Notes under the pieces: model-generated
What the model saw: the letters and a program-made list of their open reading frames with translations, nothing else
What the model was told of the DNA's origin: nothing
Databases searched by the model: none
Translations under genes and position numbers: made by a program
Shown: positions 16,680-25,267 of the stretch, piece after piece
Position numbering within the stretch: the first letter of the stretch is position 1
Layout of the letters: each line of letters starts with the position of its first letter
Source of the DNA: an uncultured Oscillospiraceae bacterium
GTDB taxonomy: Bacteria > Bacillota > Clostridia > Oscillospirales > Oscillospiraceae
Reading direction: 5' to 3'
NCBI GenBank assembly: GCA_934561175.1
Contig: CAKTFW010000002.1
Location: 66,813 to 130,812 of the forward strand
Length of the DNA: 64,000 nt

Positions 16680-19600
16680 ATGTCTACTTACAACATCATC
16701 GCCTCCACCCCGGAAAGCACGGTGGTCGCTGAATACACCCCGGAGACGCGGCGGTCGGAGAGCTATCAGAGCGAGGCCGCGCTGGAACGCGAGTTCATCC
16801 GTATGCTCACCGCGCAGGGCTATGAATACCTCACTATCCACGACGAGGCCGCCCTCATTGCCAACCTCCGCCGCCAGCTGGAGCTGCTGAACAGCTATAC
16901 CTTCACCGACAGCGAGTGGGACCGTTTTTTCAAAGACTGCATCGCCAGCGCCAACGACGGCATTTTAGAGAAGACCCGGAAGATCCAGACTGACCATGTT
17001 CAGGTGCTGCGGCAGGACAGCGGGGCCTCCAAAAACATCTACCTGCTGGACAAGAAGAACATCCACAACAACCGCCTTCAGGTCATCAACCAGTATGAGG
17101 AGGGGGCGGGCACGCGGGATGTCCGCTATGATGTGACTATCCTGGTAAACGGCCTGCCCCTGGTCCATGTGGAGCTGAAGCGCCGGGGCGTGGCCATCCG
17201 GGAGGCCTTCAACCAGATCAAGCGTTACCAGCGGGACAGCTTCTGGGCCGCCAGCGGGCTCTATGAGTATGTGCAGATCTTTGTGATCTCCAACGGCACC
17301 ACCACCAAGTACTACTCAAATACCACCCGCAACAGCCATGTCAAGGAGATGGGTGAGGCCCGGAACAAAAGCAAAAAGACCAGCAACAGCTTTGAGTTTA
17401 CCTGTTACTGGTCTGACGGGAACAATCAGGTGATCACGGACCTGGTGGACTTCACCAAGACCTTTTTTGCTAAGCATACGATCCTGAATATCCTCACCCG
17501 GTACTGCGTGTTCACGGCGGAGAACCTGCTGCTGGTGATGCGGCCCTATCAGATTGCCGCCACGGAGCGGATCTTAAACCGGATCGAGGTGTCCGCCAAC
17601 TACAAGAAGGGCGGCACAATAGAAGCGGGCGGCTATATCTGGCACACCACGGGCAGCGGAAAGACATTGACCTCCTTCAAGACGGCCCAGATGGCCTCTA
17701 AGTTGCCCTATATCGACAAGGTGCTCTTTGTGGTGGACCGTAAAGATCTGGATTACCAGACCATGAAGGAATATGACCGCTTTGAAAAGGGGGCCGCCAA
17801 CGGCAACACCAATACAGCAGTCTTGCAGCGGCAGATGGGGGATACGGAGGCCCGGATCATCATTACCACCATCCAAAAGCTGAGTATTTTTGTCCGTAAG
17901 AGCAAGGGGCACGAAGCGTTTAAGCAGCACTTCGTGATCATCTTCGACGAGTGCCACCGCAGTCAGTTCGGCGATATGCACCGCGCCATCGCCAAGGCCT
18001 TCAAGAACTACCATCTTTTTGGCTTCACGGGTACGCCGATCTTCGCCGTTAACGCCACATCCAACAGCGCCCCGGACATGCGGACAACGGCGCAGGCCTT
18101 TGGAGACAGACTCCATACATATACCATTGTGGATGCCATCAACGACGGGAATGTTCTGCCTTTCCGCATTGATTATGTCAATACGATCAAAGGGAAAGAG
18201 GAGATCAGCGACGATCTGGTCAGGGCCATCGACAAGGAAAAAGCCATGGGTGCGCCGGAGCGTATCCGGGAGATCGTCAGCTACACTCTGGAGCATTTCG
18301 ACCAGAAGACCAAGCGGAACAGCTTTTATACCCTGAAGGGGCAGAGAACATCTGGCTTCAACTCTATTTTCGCAGTCAGCTCCATTCCCATGGCAAAAAA
18401 GTATTATACGGAATTCAAGCAGCAGCTGGCGGAGCGGAAGCGTGATCTGACCATTGCGACCATATACAGCTTTGCGCCCAACGAGGAGGACCCCGAGGAT
18501 GCTTTGCCTGAGGAGGGTTTTGAGACGGAGGGTCTGGATCAAAGTTCCCGAGACTTTTTGGATGCGGCAATTCAGGACTATAACAAGACTTTCAACACGA
18601 ACTTTGATACTTCGACGGATAAATTTCAGAACTACTACAAGGATCTGTCCATGCGGGTCAAAAACCGAGAGGTCGATCTTCTGATTGTGGTCAATATGTT
18701 CCTGACAGGCTTCGATGCTACGACGCTGAACACGCTCTGGGTGGATAAGAACTTGAAGATGCACGGCCTGATCCAGGCGTTCTCCCGCACCAACCGTATT
18801 TTGAATTCCGTTAAGACCTTCGGCAATATTGTCTGCTTCCGGGATCTGCAAAAGGCCACCAATGAGGCTATCGCTCTGTTTGGTGACAAAGAGGCAAAGG
18901 GTACGATTCTGCTGAAGGATTATGACTCCTACTATTATGGCAGTATGAATATGAAGGGCAAGGATACGCCAGGATATCAAGATCTGATCGACGAGCTGAC
19001 AGAAGAATTCCCCGTAGGAAAGCCAATCGTCGGAGAGGAGAGGCAAAAGAAGTTTATCAAGCTCTACGGCAGTATTCTGCGGCTGAAGAATATCCTCAGC
19101 ACATTTGACCGCTTTGAAGGAAATGAGCTATTGCCTGAGCGGACCTTTCAGGACTATCAGAGCGTTTATATTGATCTGTATCAGCAGTATCGCCCTAAAG
19201 AGGATGGAGAAAAGGAAAATATCAATGACGATATTGAGTTTGAGGTCGAGCTGATCCGCCAGGTTGAGATCAACATTGACTACATCCTCGTGCTGGTCGA
19301 GCAATATCACGCGTCAAACTGTCAGGACAAGAATATCCTTGGTGTGATCGACCGCGCGATCGGTTCCAGCATCCAGCTGCGCAGCAAGAAAGAGTTGATC
19401 GAAGGGTTTATAGATACGGTAAATGTTTCGACTGTGGTGGATCGGGATTGGCGCATCTATGTGGAGAAGGAAAAAGAAAAAGACCTGGATTCCATTATTG
19501 CGGATGAAAAACTGAAGCCCGAAGAAGCAAAGCGCTTCATTGACAATTCTTTCCGGGATGGTACACTGAAAACTACAGGGACCGACTTTGATAAGATCAT

Positions 19601-19703
19601 GCCGCCTGTCTCCCGCTTTGGCGGCGGTAACCGCGCCCAGAAGAAGCAAAATGTGGTGGAACGCCTGTCCAAGTTCTTTGAAAAATATTTTGGTGCGGCG
19701 TAA
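16680..19703 (+). CDS. hsdR: Type I restriction endonuclease subunit R (HsdR), orphan
   Basis: ATP-driven translocase/nuclease subunit of a type I restriction complex, 1007 residues, apparently full length. The start ATG 16680 follows AGAGGG by ~11 bases; an upstream start at 16650 lies in the remnant tail. Nuclease domain: DVTILVNGLPLVHVELKRRG with the D...E-x-K residues (~148-166). Helicase motor: HTTGSGKT (Walker A, ~321), IIFDECHRS (~422), FGFTGTPIF (~448), then TGFDATTLNTLWVDKNL and QAFSRTNRI. HsdM and HsdS are not in the window, so cutting would need partners from elsewhere. Upstream genes are truncated and no promoter is clear. Confidence 0.93.
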   Translation: MSTYNIIASTPESTVVAEYTPETRRSESYQSEAALEREFIRMLTAQGYEYLTIHDEAALIANLRRQLELLNSYTFTDSEWDRFFKDCIASANDGILEKTRKIQTDHVQVLRQDSGASKNIYLLDKKNIHNNRLQVINQYEEGAGTRDVRYDVTILVNGLPLVHVELKRRGVAIREAFNQIKRYQRDSFWAASGLYEYVQIFVISNGTTTKYYSNTTRNSHVKEMGEARNKSKKTSNSFEFTCYWSDGNNQVITDLVDFTKTFFAKHTILNILTRYCVFTAENLLLVMRPYQIAATERILNRIEVSANYKKGGTIEAGGYIWHTTGSGKTLTSFKTAQMASKLPYIDKVLFVVDRKDLDYQTMKEYDRFEKGAANGNTNTAVLQRQMGDTEARIIITTIQKLSIFVRKSKGHEAFKQHFVIIFDECHRSQFGDMHRAIAKAFKNYHLFGFTGTPIFAVNATSNSAPDMRTTAQAFGDRLHTYTIVDAINDGNVLPFRIDYVNTIKGKEEISDDLVRAIDKEKAMGAPERIREIVSYTLEHFDQKTKRNSFYTLKGQRTSGFNSIFAVSSIPMAKKYYTEFKQQLAERKRDLTIATIYSFAPNEEDPEDALPEEGFETEGLDQSSRDFLDAAIQDYNKTFNTNFDTSTDKFQNYYKDLSMRVKNREVDLLIVVNMFLTGFDATTLNTLWVDKNLKMHGLIQAFSRTNRILNSVKTFGNIVCFRDLQKATNEAIALFGDKEAKGTILLKDYDSYYYGSMNMKGKDTPGYQDLIDELTEEFPVGKPIVGEERQKKFIKLYGSILRLKNILSTFDRFEGNELLPERTFQDYQSVYIDLYQQYRPKEDGEKENINDDIEFEVELIRQVEINIDYILVLVEQYHASNCQDKNILGVIDRAIGSSIQLRSKKELIEGFIDTVNVSTVVDRDWRIYVEKEKEKDLDSIIADEKLKPEEAKRFIDNSFRDGTLKTTGTDFDKIMPPVSRFGGGNRAQKKQNVVERLSKFFEKYFGAA

Positions 19704-19746
19704 ATATCAATTGGAGTTCGTTTTAACCTATATTTGAGGTGAGCAC

Positions 19747-19968
19747 ATGGCTCTTCACGGCAGTCAAAAGAAATTTGACAAAAATGGAAATGGCCGCTTA
19801 AATACCCGTGAGTAGCAGAACTGGTATCTTCGTACATGCGGAGTCGACATTGAACGGGATGAGCGCCGAAAAGCTGCCCAGAAACATGCAGATTGGAACG
19901 CCTGGCTGGGCGAAGCTGTGCATATCACTTACACAGCCGCAGAGGGGGGTTCTGAACGCCGCCTGTAA
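19747..19968 (+). pseudogene. Small EF-hand-like protein gene with one internal stop
   Basis: A 74-codon frame (ATG 19747, TAA 19966-19968), with ribosome site GAGGTGA 5 bases before, is interrupted once by TAG at 19813-19815 (codon 23). The segment FDKNGNGRLNTRE before the stop matches the EF-hand loop pattern D-x-N-x-N-G-x-L-N-x-x-E, and the residues after it (QNWYLRTCGVDIERDERRK) continue as good protein. A single TGG-to-TAG change in the Trp expected at that place would explain it. Function unknown. Confidence 0.6.
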
Positions 19969-20062
19969 TCTGGTGGAACCGAGCGGGCTATGCAGCAAAA
20001 AGGATCTGGAGTAGGTAGTTCTGAAGCGTCAACCGTTGTTCTGGAAAGAGGGGTGTCTGACT

Positions 20063-21119
20063 TTGGAAAGCTGCGGCACCTTCTGGCAGCGGATTATTGC
20101 TCGGCTGCCACCCTATTATGACGAGCCTGAGCCGGAGTTTTCATCAGACGGCAGCGTGACACTCCAGCTGGCTGCCATAGCCAGTCCCGGCACGGAGAGT
20201 AGCCTTCACAAGCTGTTGGAGAATCTGTTTCCTCTGGAAGCCTTTTTCGCCCGGGCAATCGATGATGATGCCGACCGGCGCAATAACCGGCTGCTTGGCT
20301 TCTTCACGGCCCATTGGGAGAGGCTGCGGGGCGAGTATGCAGATCCGCTGACCTTCCACAATGGAAATTGTCTGAACTTTGCCCGCAGGTATCCTCAGCT
20401 GAGAGAACACTGGACGCGGGAAGAACTGGCAGATATGGACAGTGTAAACATGCTTTCCCGACTGTACCGCACCGATCCGGCACTGGCCATTACCATCTGG
20501 CGCTCAATAGCGGGGACAGAAGATCCGCTGTTTGATCCGCGGGTGGCGGAGGACTTTTTTGCGAGCTGGAGCCGATCTGGTACGATGGCAGCACGGATCC
20601 CGAGCTGCTGCGCCCACTGGTGGAGATGCTCCGTGCGGATGATGGCTTTGCCCAGCAGCTCTTCTGGAGTGCGTATGTGGACTATTTTCAGCTTGCCGTC
20701 ATCAAAGCGGCAAAATTCTGCGGTTATCCGGATCTGGCAGCGCACCTCTTTGAACTTCTCAAGGGGAATCCTCTGCCGGAGGATGAGTGGCAGGAGCCCT
20801 ATGAAAACTTTGTGGAGGCCATGGCGGAGCCGGAGCAGGAAGAATCTGTGATGAGGGCAAAAAATCTCCAAAGCTTGATCCTGCGGAGCGGGATGACGGT
20901 ACAATCTATTGCTATTGTCAGGTGAGTATCCCGGGCATGAAGCGGCCCTATGCTTATCTTGTGGATCGGCAGGACCTCCATGTTGGGGATCGGGTCTATG
21001 TCCCCTTCGGGCACGAGAACAGAGAACTGCTGGGTACTGTTGTTACCTTGGACCAATATTTACGAAGCACAGCACCGTATCCGCCGGAGCGTACAAAGAA
21101 AATCTTAAGGAAGGTATAG
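20063..21119 (+). pseudogene. Unknown ~350-residue protein gene with two frameshifts
   Basis: One protein can be followed through three frames. It starts at TTG 20063 (after GAGGGG), ESCGTFWQRIIARLPPYYDE..., and changes frame at a T6 run (20555-20560) to CELEPIWYDGSTDPELLRP.... It changes again near an A6 run (~20857) to KSPKLDPAERDDG... and ends at 21119. One missing base in each run explains both. The last ~60 residues (YAYLVDRQDLHVGDRVYVPFG..., ending TKKILRKV) recall the N-terminal DNA-binding module of PriA. The rest is unrecognised. Its place beside hsdR in an island hints at an accessory role, but that is only context. Confidence 0.6.
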
Positions 21120-21271
21120 CCGCCCGCTCCATGGTAGAAATCATTTGTGATTTCTTATCAGAAAAAATAGCCGCAGAATTGATTTTAGGTGAGGGGGTAT
21201 AAACTATCACCCCCCGAAAGAAAAAACGATTTTAGGGGCCATTTTCTAATAAGGCTATTACAAAAATAGAG

Positions 21272-21318
21272 ACCATGCAGGTGAATCAAACGGTCCATCT
21301 GCCTGGTTCTTTTTTATT
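21272..21318 (+). terminator. Terminator between island genes and integrase
   Basis: Imperfect 12-bp stem (ACCATGCAGGTG with CATCTGCCTGGT, 10 of 12 paired) followed by TTCTTTTTTATTT on the plus strand. The integrase gene converges on it from the other side. Confidence 0.65.
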
Positions 21319-22535
21319 TATAGATTGAAGGCTGCGGCATATTTTTCGGTAGCGGCCCGCATTTGGCCCAAATCCGCCTTTACATAGAAGTTCAGTGTTG
21401 TGCTGGCATCTGCATGGCCCAATATCTCCTGTACGCTCTTGATGTCGGCTCCTTGAACTAAAAGCAAGGTTGCGCAGGAATGGCGCAGATCATGGGGAGA
21501 CAGATCAGGCAGATTATTTCGTTTCATAAAGCGTTTTACTCTTCTGGTAACAGCATTAGGATCACGGGGCCGGAATACATCAACACTACTGGGAAACACA
21601 AAAGCATCTTTGATAATCGTACCTTTGTTCTCTGCCGCTGCCACTCTTCTTAAAGCCTGTAAGCGCTGTAAAATGGTCGGCATAACGGGAATAGTACGAA
21701 TGCTGTCTAATGTCTTCGGGGTGCTGACCATGATACCGCTTTCCGGCGTATAGACCACGCTGCGGGCTATTGTAATCGTCGAATTCTTATCGTCAATATC
21801 TCTCCACTTCAGCCCCAAACATTCACCACGACGAATCCCAGAGGTCAGCAGAAGCTGCATCATACATTGGAAGTCCTGCGGTTCATCTGCAAGGGACTGG
21901 AAAAACTGCTTTGCTTGCTCCGCAGTCAGCGCATCCACAGGTTTTTTATCCTTCTTGGGCGCGTCCACTCGCAGCATAGGATTTGTGACCAGCATCCCCT
22001 GTTTATCTGCGTATGCAAAAATCATGCCCAGCACATTGTAGTAGTGACATATTGTTTTAGGAGCCAGTTGCTTTCCTCTTTTTGTCTTATAATCCCGGCT
22101 CAGATAGGCAAAGAATCTTTGAATCTGTATTGAGCTGATCTCCTGTAAAACAGCACCATCAAAATATTCTACAACCAACTTCTTCATATTGCCGTAAAAT
22201 GTCACTGTGGTCTGCTTATCATTTCCATTACATACTTGGAGCGGGAACCACATGTCATTGACAAAGCTACGGAAGCTGTCCCGGCGCTTTTCGGGCGGGA
22301 GCGTGTACGCCTGCCCCAGTTCCTTTTCCTTTTGATACTCGGCTTTGACATCCTGCTCCCAATCGTCCGCCGCCCGCTCGGCGGCTTTTTTCATTTTAGA
22401 CGGGGACAGCCCCGCCGGTGCTTCCCATGTCGTGTACCGCCGCACCTGTTTGCCCTCCGCGTCCCGCTCCAAACAGACCGTAAAACGGAAGGAAATAATT
22501 TTGCCGTTTTTCTTGTTTTCCCGGATATTTGCCAT
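21318..22535 (-). CDS. Tyrosine recombinase (site-specific integrase) of the island
   Basis: Catalyses integration/excision at the tRNA-Ala repeats; 405 residues from ATG 22535 ([13 protein letters not shown]). An AP2-like arm-binding N-terminus (residues ~1-60) is followed by a core-binding SAM-like domain (~85-185) and the catalytic domain with R235 (SGIRRGE), K274 ([10 protein letters not shown]), H348-x-x-R351 (HDLRHS), H374 (LGHADAS) and the nucleophile Y384 (LNFYV). All catalytic residues are present. It lies 160 bp from the intact tRNA, as usual for this type. The ribosome site is weak. Confidence 0.93.
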   Translation of the reverse strand: MANIRENKKNGKIISFRFTVCLERDAEGKQVRRYTTWEAPAGLSPSKMKKAAERAADDWEQDVKAEYQKEKELGQAYTLPPEKRRDSFRSFVNDMWFPLQVCNGNDKQTTVTFYGNMKKLVVEYFDGAVLQEISSIQIQRFFAYLSRDYKTKRGKQLAPKTICHYYNVLGMIFAYADKQGMLVTNPMLRVDAPKKDKKPVDALTAEQAKQFFQSLADEPQDFQCMMQLLLTSGIRRGECLGLKWRDIDDKNSTITIARSVVYTPESGIMVSTPKTLDSIRTIPVMPTILQRLQALRRVAAAENKGTIIKDAFVFPSSVDVFRPRDPNAVTRRVKRFMKRNNLPDLSPHDLRHSCATLLLVQGADIKSVQEILGHADASTTLNFYVKADLGQMRAATEKYAAAFNL

Positions 22536-22591
22536 TTTGATACACCATTCTTTCCGGCATACCAACGGTTTCGTGTTCCGCTTTCTACGGT

Positions 22592-22610
22592 TGTGCGCTT
22601 TTTTGTGCGC
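22592..22610. promoter_or_regulatory. TGTGCGC repeat, possible integrase arm site (right)
   Basis: TGTGCGC-T6-GTGCGC lies between the integrase start and the right repeat, in the same orientation as the near-copy at 15762-15779. Position near both ends of the element suggests binding by the integrase N-terminal domain or an excisionase; this is inferred. Confidence 0.45.
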
Positions 22611-22655
22611 TTTTGCCGTTTCATCGGGCTTTTGATTGGCATTTAGGGAAAAAGA

Positions 22656-22690
22656 AAAAGCCCTGAAAACATAGTGTTTTCAAGGCTTTT
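22656..22690 (-). terminator. Terminator of the intact tRNA-Ala gene
   Basis: Hairpin AAAAGCCCTGAAAAC / GTTTTCAAGGCTTTT with a 5-base loop and T/A runs, 6 bases past the tRNA 3' end. It belongs to the island and imitates the chromosomal terminator at 15506-15540, so the tRNA remains properly ended after integration. Confidence 0.8.
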
Positions 22691-22695
22691 CGCTT

Positions 22696-22771
<76 letters not shown>

Positions 22772-22884
22772 ATATTCTTGACTCGATGTATTATAACGAT
22801 TCTTTGCAAAAAAAGCAAGAGAATTCTGCGAAAAAATAAAAAATTTTTGTGTTGGTCAATAGATACGGAATGATATGCGGTTCT

Positions 22885-22912
22885 TTGAAAACGGACGGCC
22901 GCATGTTATAAT
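22885..22912 (+). promoter_or_regulatory. Promoter of the DUF4317 gene
   Basis: TTGAAA (22885-22890), 16-base spacer, consensus TATAAT (22907-22912), 38 bases before the ATG. Confidence 0.72.
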
Positions 22913-22950
22913 AAATTTTATTCTGATGTGTTACATGGGAAGGAACAATT

Positions 22951-24096
22951 ATGAACGAAAAAGAAATTTCTGAGCTGCGGCGTCGCTTTAAGCCGGAACG
23001 AAGCAGTATTACACGCATCTGTGGATGCTATGTCAATGATAAAGGGGAGATTCTATCAGAGTTTGAGCAACCGCTCAGCATGATGACACAGGAAGAAAAT
23101 GAAATGCTGTTGTCTACTCTGCGGCGGACGCTCTCCGGAACGATAGGAAAGAATCTCATCAATCTGGAATTTGAAACAAAGCAGGTTGTGTCTGGAGAAG
23201 AACATAAGCTCCTGATGCGTCTGCGGGATTCCAAGCTGAAGGATAAGGAGGCAGTGCAGGCGCTTTATCAGAAAGCGGCGAAGACAATCAGCATGGAATG
23301 CAGCTGTTTACTGCTGCTGATCTGCGATGCCTATGATGTGCCATACCGCACCAGGGACGGCGAAGAACAGCAGGATGCCTCTGAGGAGATTTATTCCTAT
23401 ATTTTATGCAGCATTTGCCCAATCAAACAGACCAAACCTGCGCTGCGATATTATGCACATGAAAACGCGTTTCGCGGTTTGCCTCCGGATACGGTTGTTG
23501 GTGCGCCGGAGCTGGGCTTTCTCTTTCCTGCGTTCGACGACCGCAGTACCAATTTATATGGCGCACTTTATTATAACCATAATCCGGCAGAGAATTATGA
23601 GGCATTTGCGGATGCAGTGCTTCATGCTCTGGTACCTTTGCCTGCAACGGCGCAGAAAGAGACCTTTCAGGCGATCCTGCACGACGCATTGGGGGATGAA
23701 TGCCGGTATGAGGTAGTGCAGACGGTACAAAATCATCTGTGTGAGATGATTGAACTTCACAAACAGGAAAAAATTGAAGAACCACTTACCATTTCTGAGA
23801 ATGCGATGCGGCAGGTGTTGACAGCCTGCGGTGTATCGGATGCAAAGACAACGGCATTTGCACAGCAGTATGAGGCGGAGTTTGGCGCAGATACTGCGCT
23901 TAGCCCGCGGAATCTGGTAGACCCAAAACGGATGGAAGTGGCAACGCCGGAGGTGACGATCCGCGTCAGTCCGGCAGCGAGCGAAATGGTGCAGTTCCGC
24001 GAGATTGACGGTCGTCGGTACATTTTGATTGATGCGGCAGAGGGGGTAGAAGTCAACGGCGTACCGGTGCAATTATCAGGCCTCCAGAGCGACTGA
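22951..24096 (+). CDS. DUF4317 family protein
   Basis: Soluble protein of 381 residues without signal peptide or membrane segment. The N-terminus MNEKEISELRRRFKPERSSITRICGCYVND is characteristic of DUF4317, a family found mainly in Clostridia and not characterised. Further conserved stretches are ICDAYDVPYRTRDGE and ELGFLFPAFDDRSTNLYGALYY. The ribosome site GGAAGGA is well placed. It may be read together with sbcD, 34 bases downstream, but no functional link is known. Confidence 0.85.
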   Translation: MNEKEISELRRRFKPERSSITRICGCYVNDKGEILSEFEQPLSMMTQEENEMLLSTLRRTLSGTIGKNLINLEFETKQVVSGEEHKLLMRLRDSKLKDKEAVQALYQKAAKTISMECSCLLLLICDAYDVPYRTRDGEEQQDASEEIYSYILCSICPIKQTKPALRYYAHENAFRGLPPDTVVGAPELGFLFPAFDDRSTNLYGALYYNHNPAENYEAFADAVLHALVPLPATAQKETFQAILHDALGDECRYEVVQTVQNHLCEMIELHKQEKIEEPLTISENAMRQVLTACGVSDAKTTAFAQQYEAEFGADTALSPRNLVDPKRMEVATPEVTIRVSPAASEMVQFREIDGRRYILIDAAEGVEVNGVPVQLSGLQSD

Positions 24097-24130
24097 AACT
24101 GCAAGAATAAGTAGCTGAAAGGAGAAGCTG

Positions 24131-25267
24131 ATGAAGCTGATGCATCTTTCGGACCTGCATCTTGGCAAGCGGGTCAATGCGTACTCCATGTTGGAGGAGC
24201 AGCGGGAAATTTTGACACAGATTTTGCATCTGGCAGATGTGCAGCGGCCGGATGGGGTGCTATTGGCCGGTGATCTGTACGACAAAGCGGTGCCGCCGGC
24301 GGAAGCGGTAGAACTGCTAGATGATTTTCTGGTTGCCTTGGCCAACCGCTCCATCCCGGTTTTTCTGATCAGCGGAAATCATGATTCGGCGGAACGGCTT
24401 GCCTTTGGTGGCCGTCTGATGGAGCACAGCGGTATTTATTTGTCTCCGGTGTACGATGGGACGCTGCGCCGCATTGTGCTGGCAGATAAATTTGGGCCGA
24501 TTGAGATTGTGCTGCTGCCCTTTTTGCGTCCGGCGCAGGTGCGGCGGTATTTTCCGCAGGCGGAGATTGAAACTTATACGGACGCAGTGCGTACTGCCTT
24601 GGAAGTGTTGCCGGAGAAGACCGGCCGCCGGGTACTGGTGACGCACCAGTTTGTAACTGGTGCAGTGCGGGCGGAGTCGGAGGAAGTCTCGGTCGGTGGC
24701 AGCGACAATGTGGATGCAGCTATTTTTGATGGCTTTGACTATGTAGCGTTGGGGCATCTGCACAATCCGCAGTCTGTAACCAGACCGGGCATTCGTTATT
24801 GCGGTACACCGCTGGCCTATTCCTTTTCTGAGGCGGCGATTCCACGCAGCGTGAGCCTGGTTACGCTGGCGGAACCAGGTAATGTGGCAGTGGAAACACT
24901 GCCGTTAGTGCCGCAGCATGCCATGCGCGCACTACGGGGAACCTATGCGGAGTTAACCGCCCGCAGCTTTTATGAAGCAACGACTTATCGGGAAGATTAT
25001 CTACACATTACCTTAACAGATGAGACAGACATCCCAGACGCCATCGGCAAGCTGCGGAGTATTTATCACAGAATTTTGAAACTGGACTATGACAATCTCC
25101 GAACCAGAACGGGACAGCAGATTGTGCGCGATGAAGAAGCGGAGAAAAAATCGCCGCAGGCACTGTTTGAATCGTTTTATACACTGCAGAACAATCAAGC
25201 GATGTGCATAGAACAGAGAGAATTTGTACAGACACTGATGGAGCAAATCTGGGAGGAGAAATCATGA
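24131..25267 (+). CDS. sbcD: Exonuclease SbcCD, nuclease subunit SbcD
   Basis: Mre11-type metallophosphoesterase of 378 residues that, with SbcC, cleaves hairpins and DNA ends. Metal-binding motifs in order: HLSDLHLGKR (residues ~5-14), LLAGDLYDKAVPP, ISGNHDSAERL, VTHQFVTG and ALGHLHNPQ. The C-terminal cap ends in QTLMEQIWEEKS. The ribosome site AAAGGAG precedes the ATG, and the stop overlaps the sbcC start (ATGA). Confidence 0.96.
   Translation: MKLMHLSDLHLGKRVNAYSMLEEQREILTQILHLADVQRPDGVLLAGDLYDKAVPPAEAVELLDDFLVALANRSIPVFLISGNHDSAERLAFGGRLMEHSGIYLSPVYDGTLRRIVLADKFGPIEIVLLPFLRPAQVRRYFPQAEIETYTDAVRTALEVLPEKTGRRVLVTHQFVTGAVRAESEEVSVGGSDNVDAAIFDGFDYVALGHLHNPQSVTRPGIRYCGTPLAYSFSEAAIPRSVSLVTLAEPGNVAVETLPLVPQHAMRALRGTYAELTARSFYEATTYREDYLHITLTDETDIPDAIGKLRSIYHRILKLDYDNLRTRTGQQIVRDEEAEKKSPQALFESFYTLQNNQAMCIEQREFVQTLMEQIWEEKS

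Noticed and set aside
17574..19046. 490-codon open frame antisense to hsdR
   Set aside because: hsdR has all helicase and nuclease motifs over the same bases; the antisense frame has no recognisable feature.
19808..20014. 68-codon frame MSSRTGIFVHAEST...
   Set aside because: It covers the EF-hand-like pseudogene in another frame and has no ribosome site; the pseudogene frame is far more protein-like.
16680..22535. New multi-gene defence system in the island
   Set aside because: Only hsdR and the integrase are intact; the other genes are broken, so a working system cannot be claimed from this copy.
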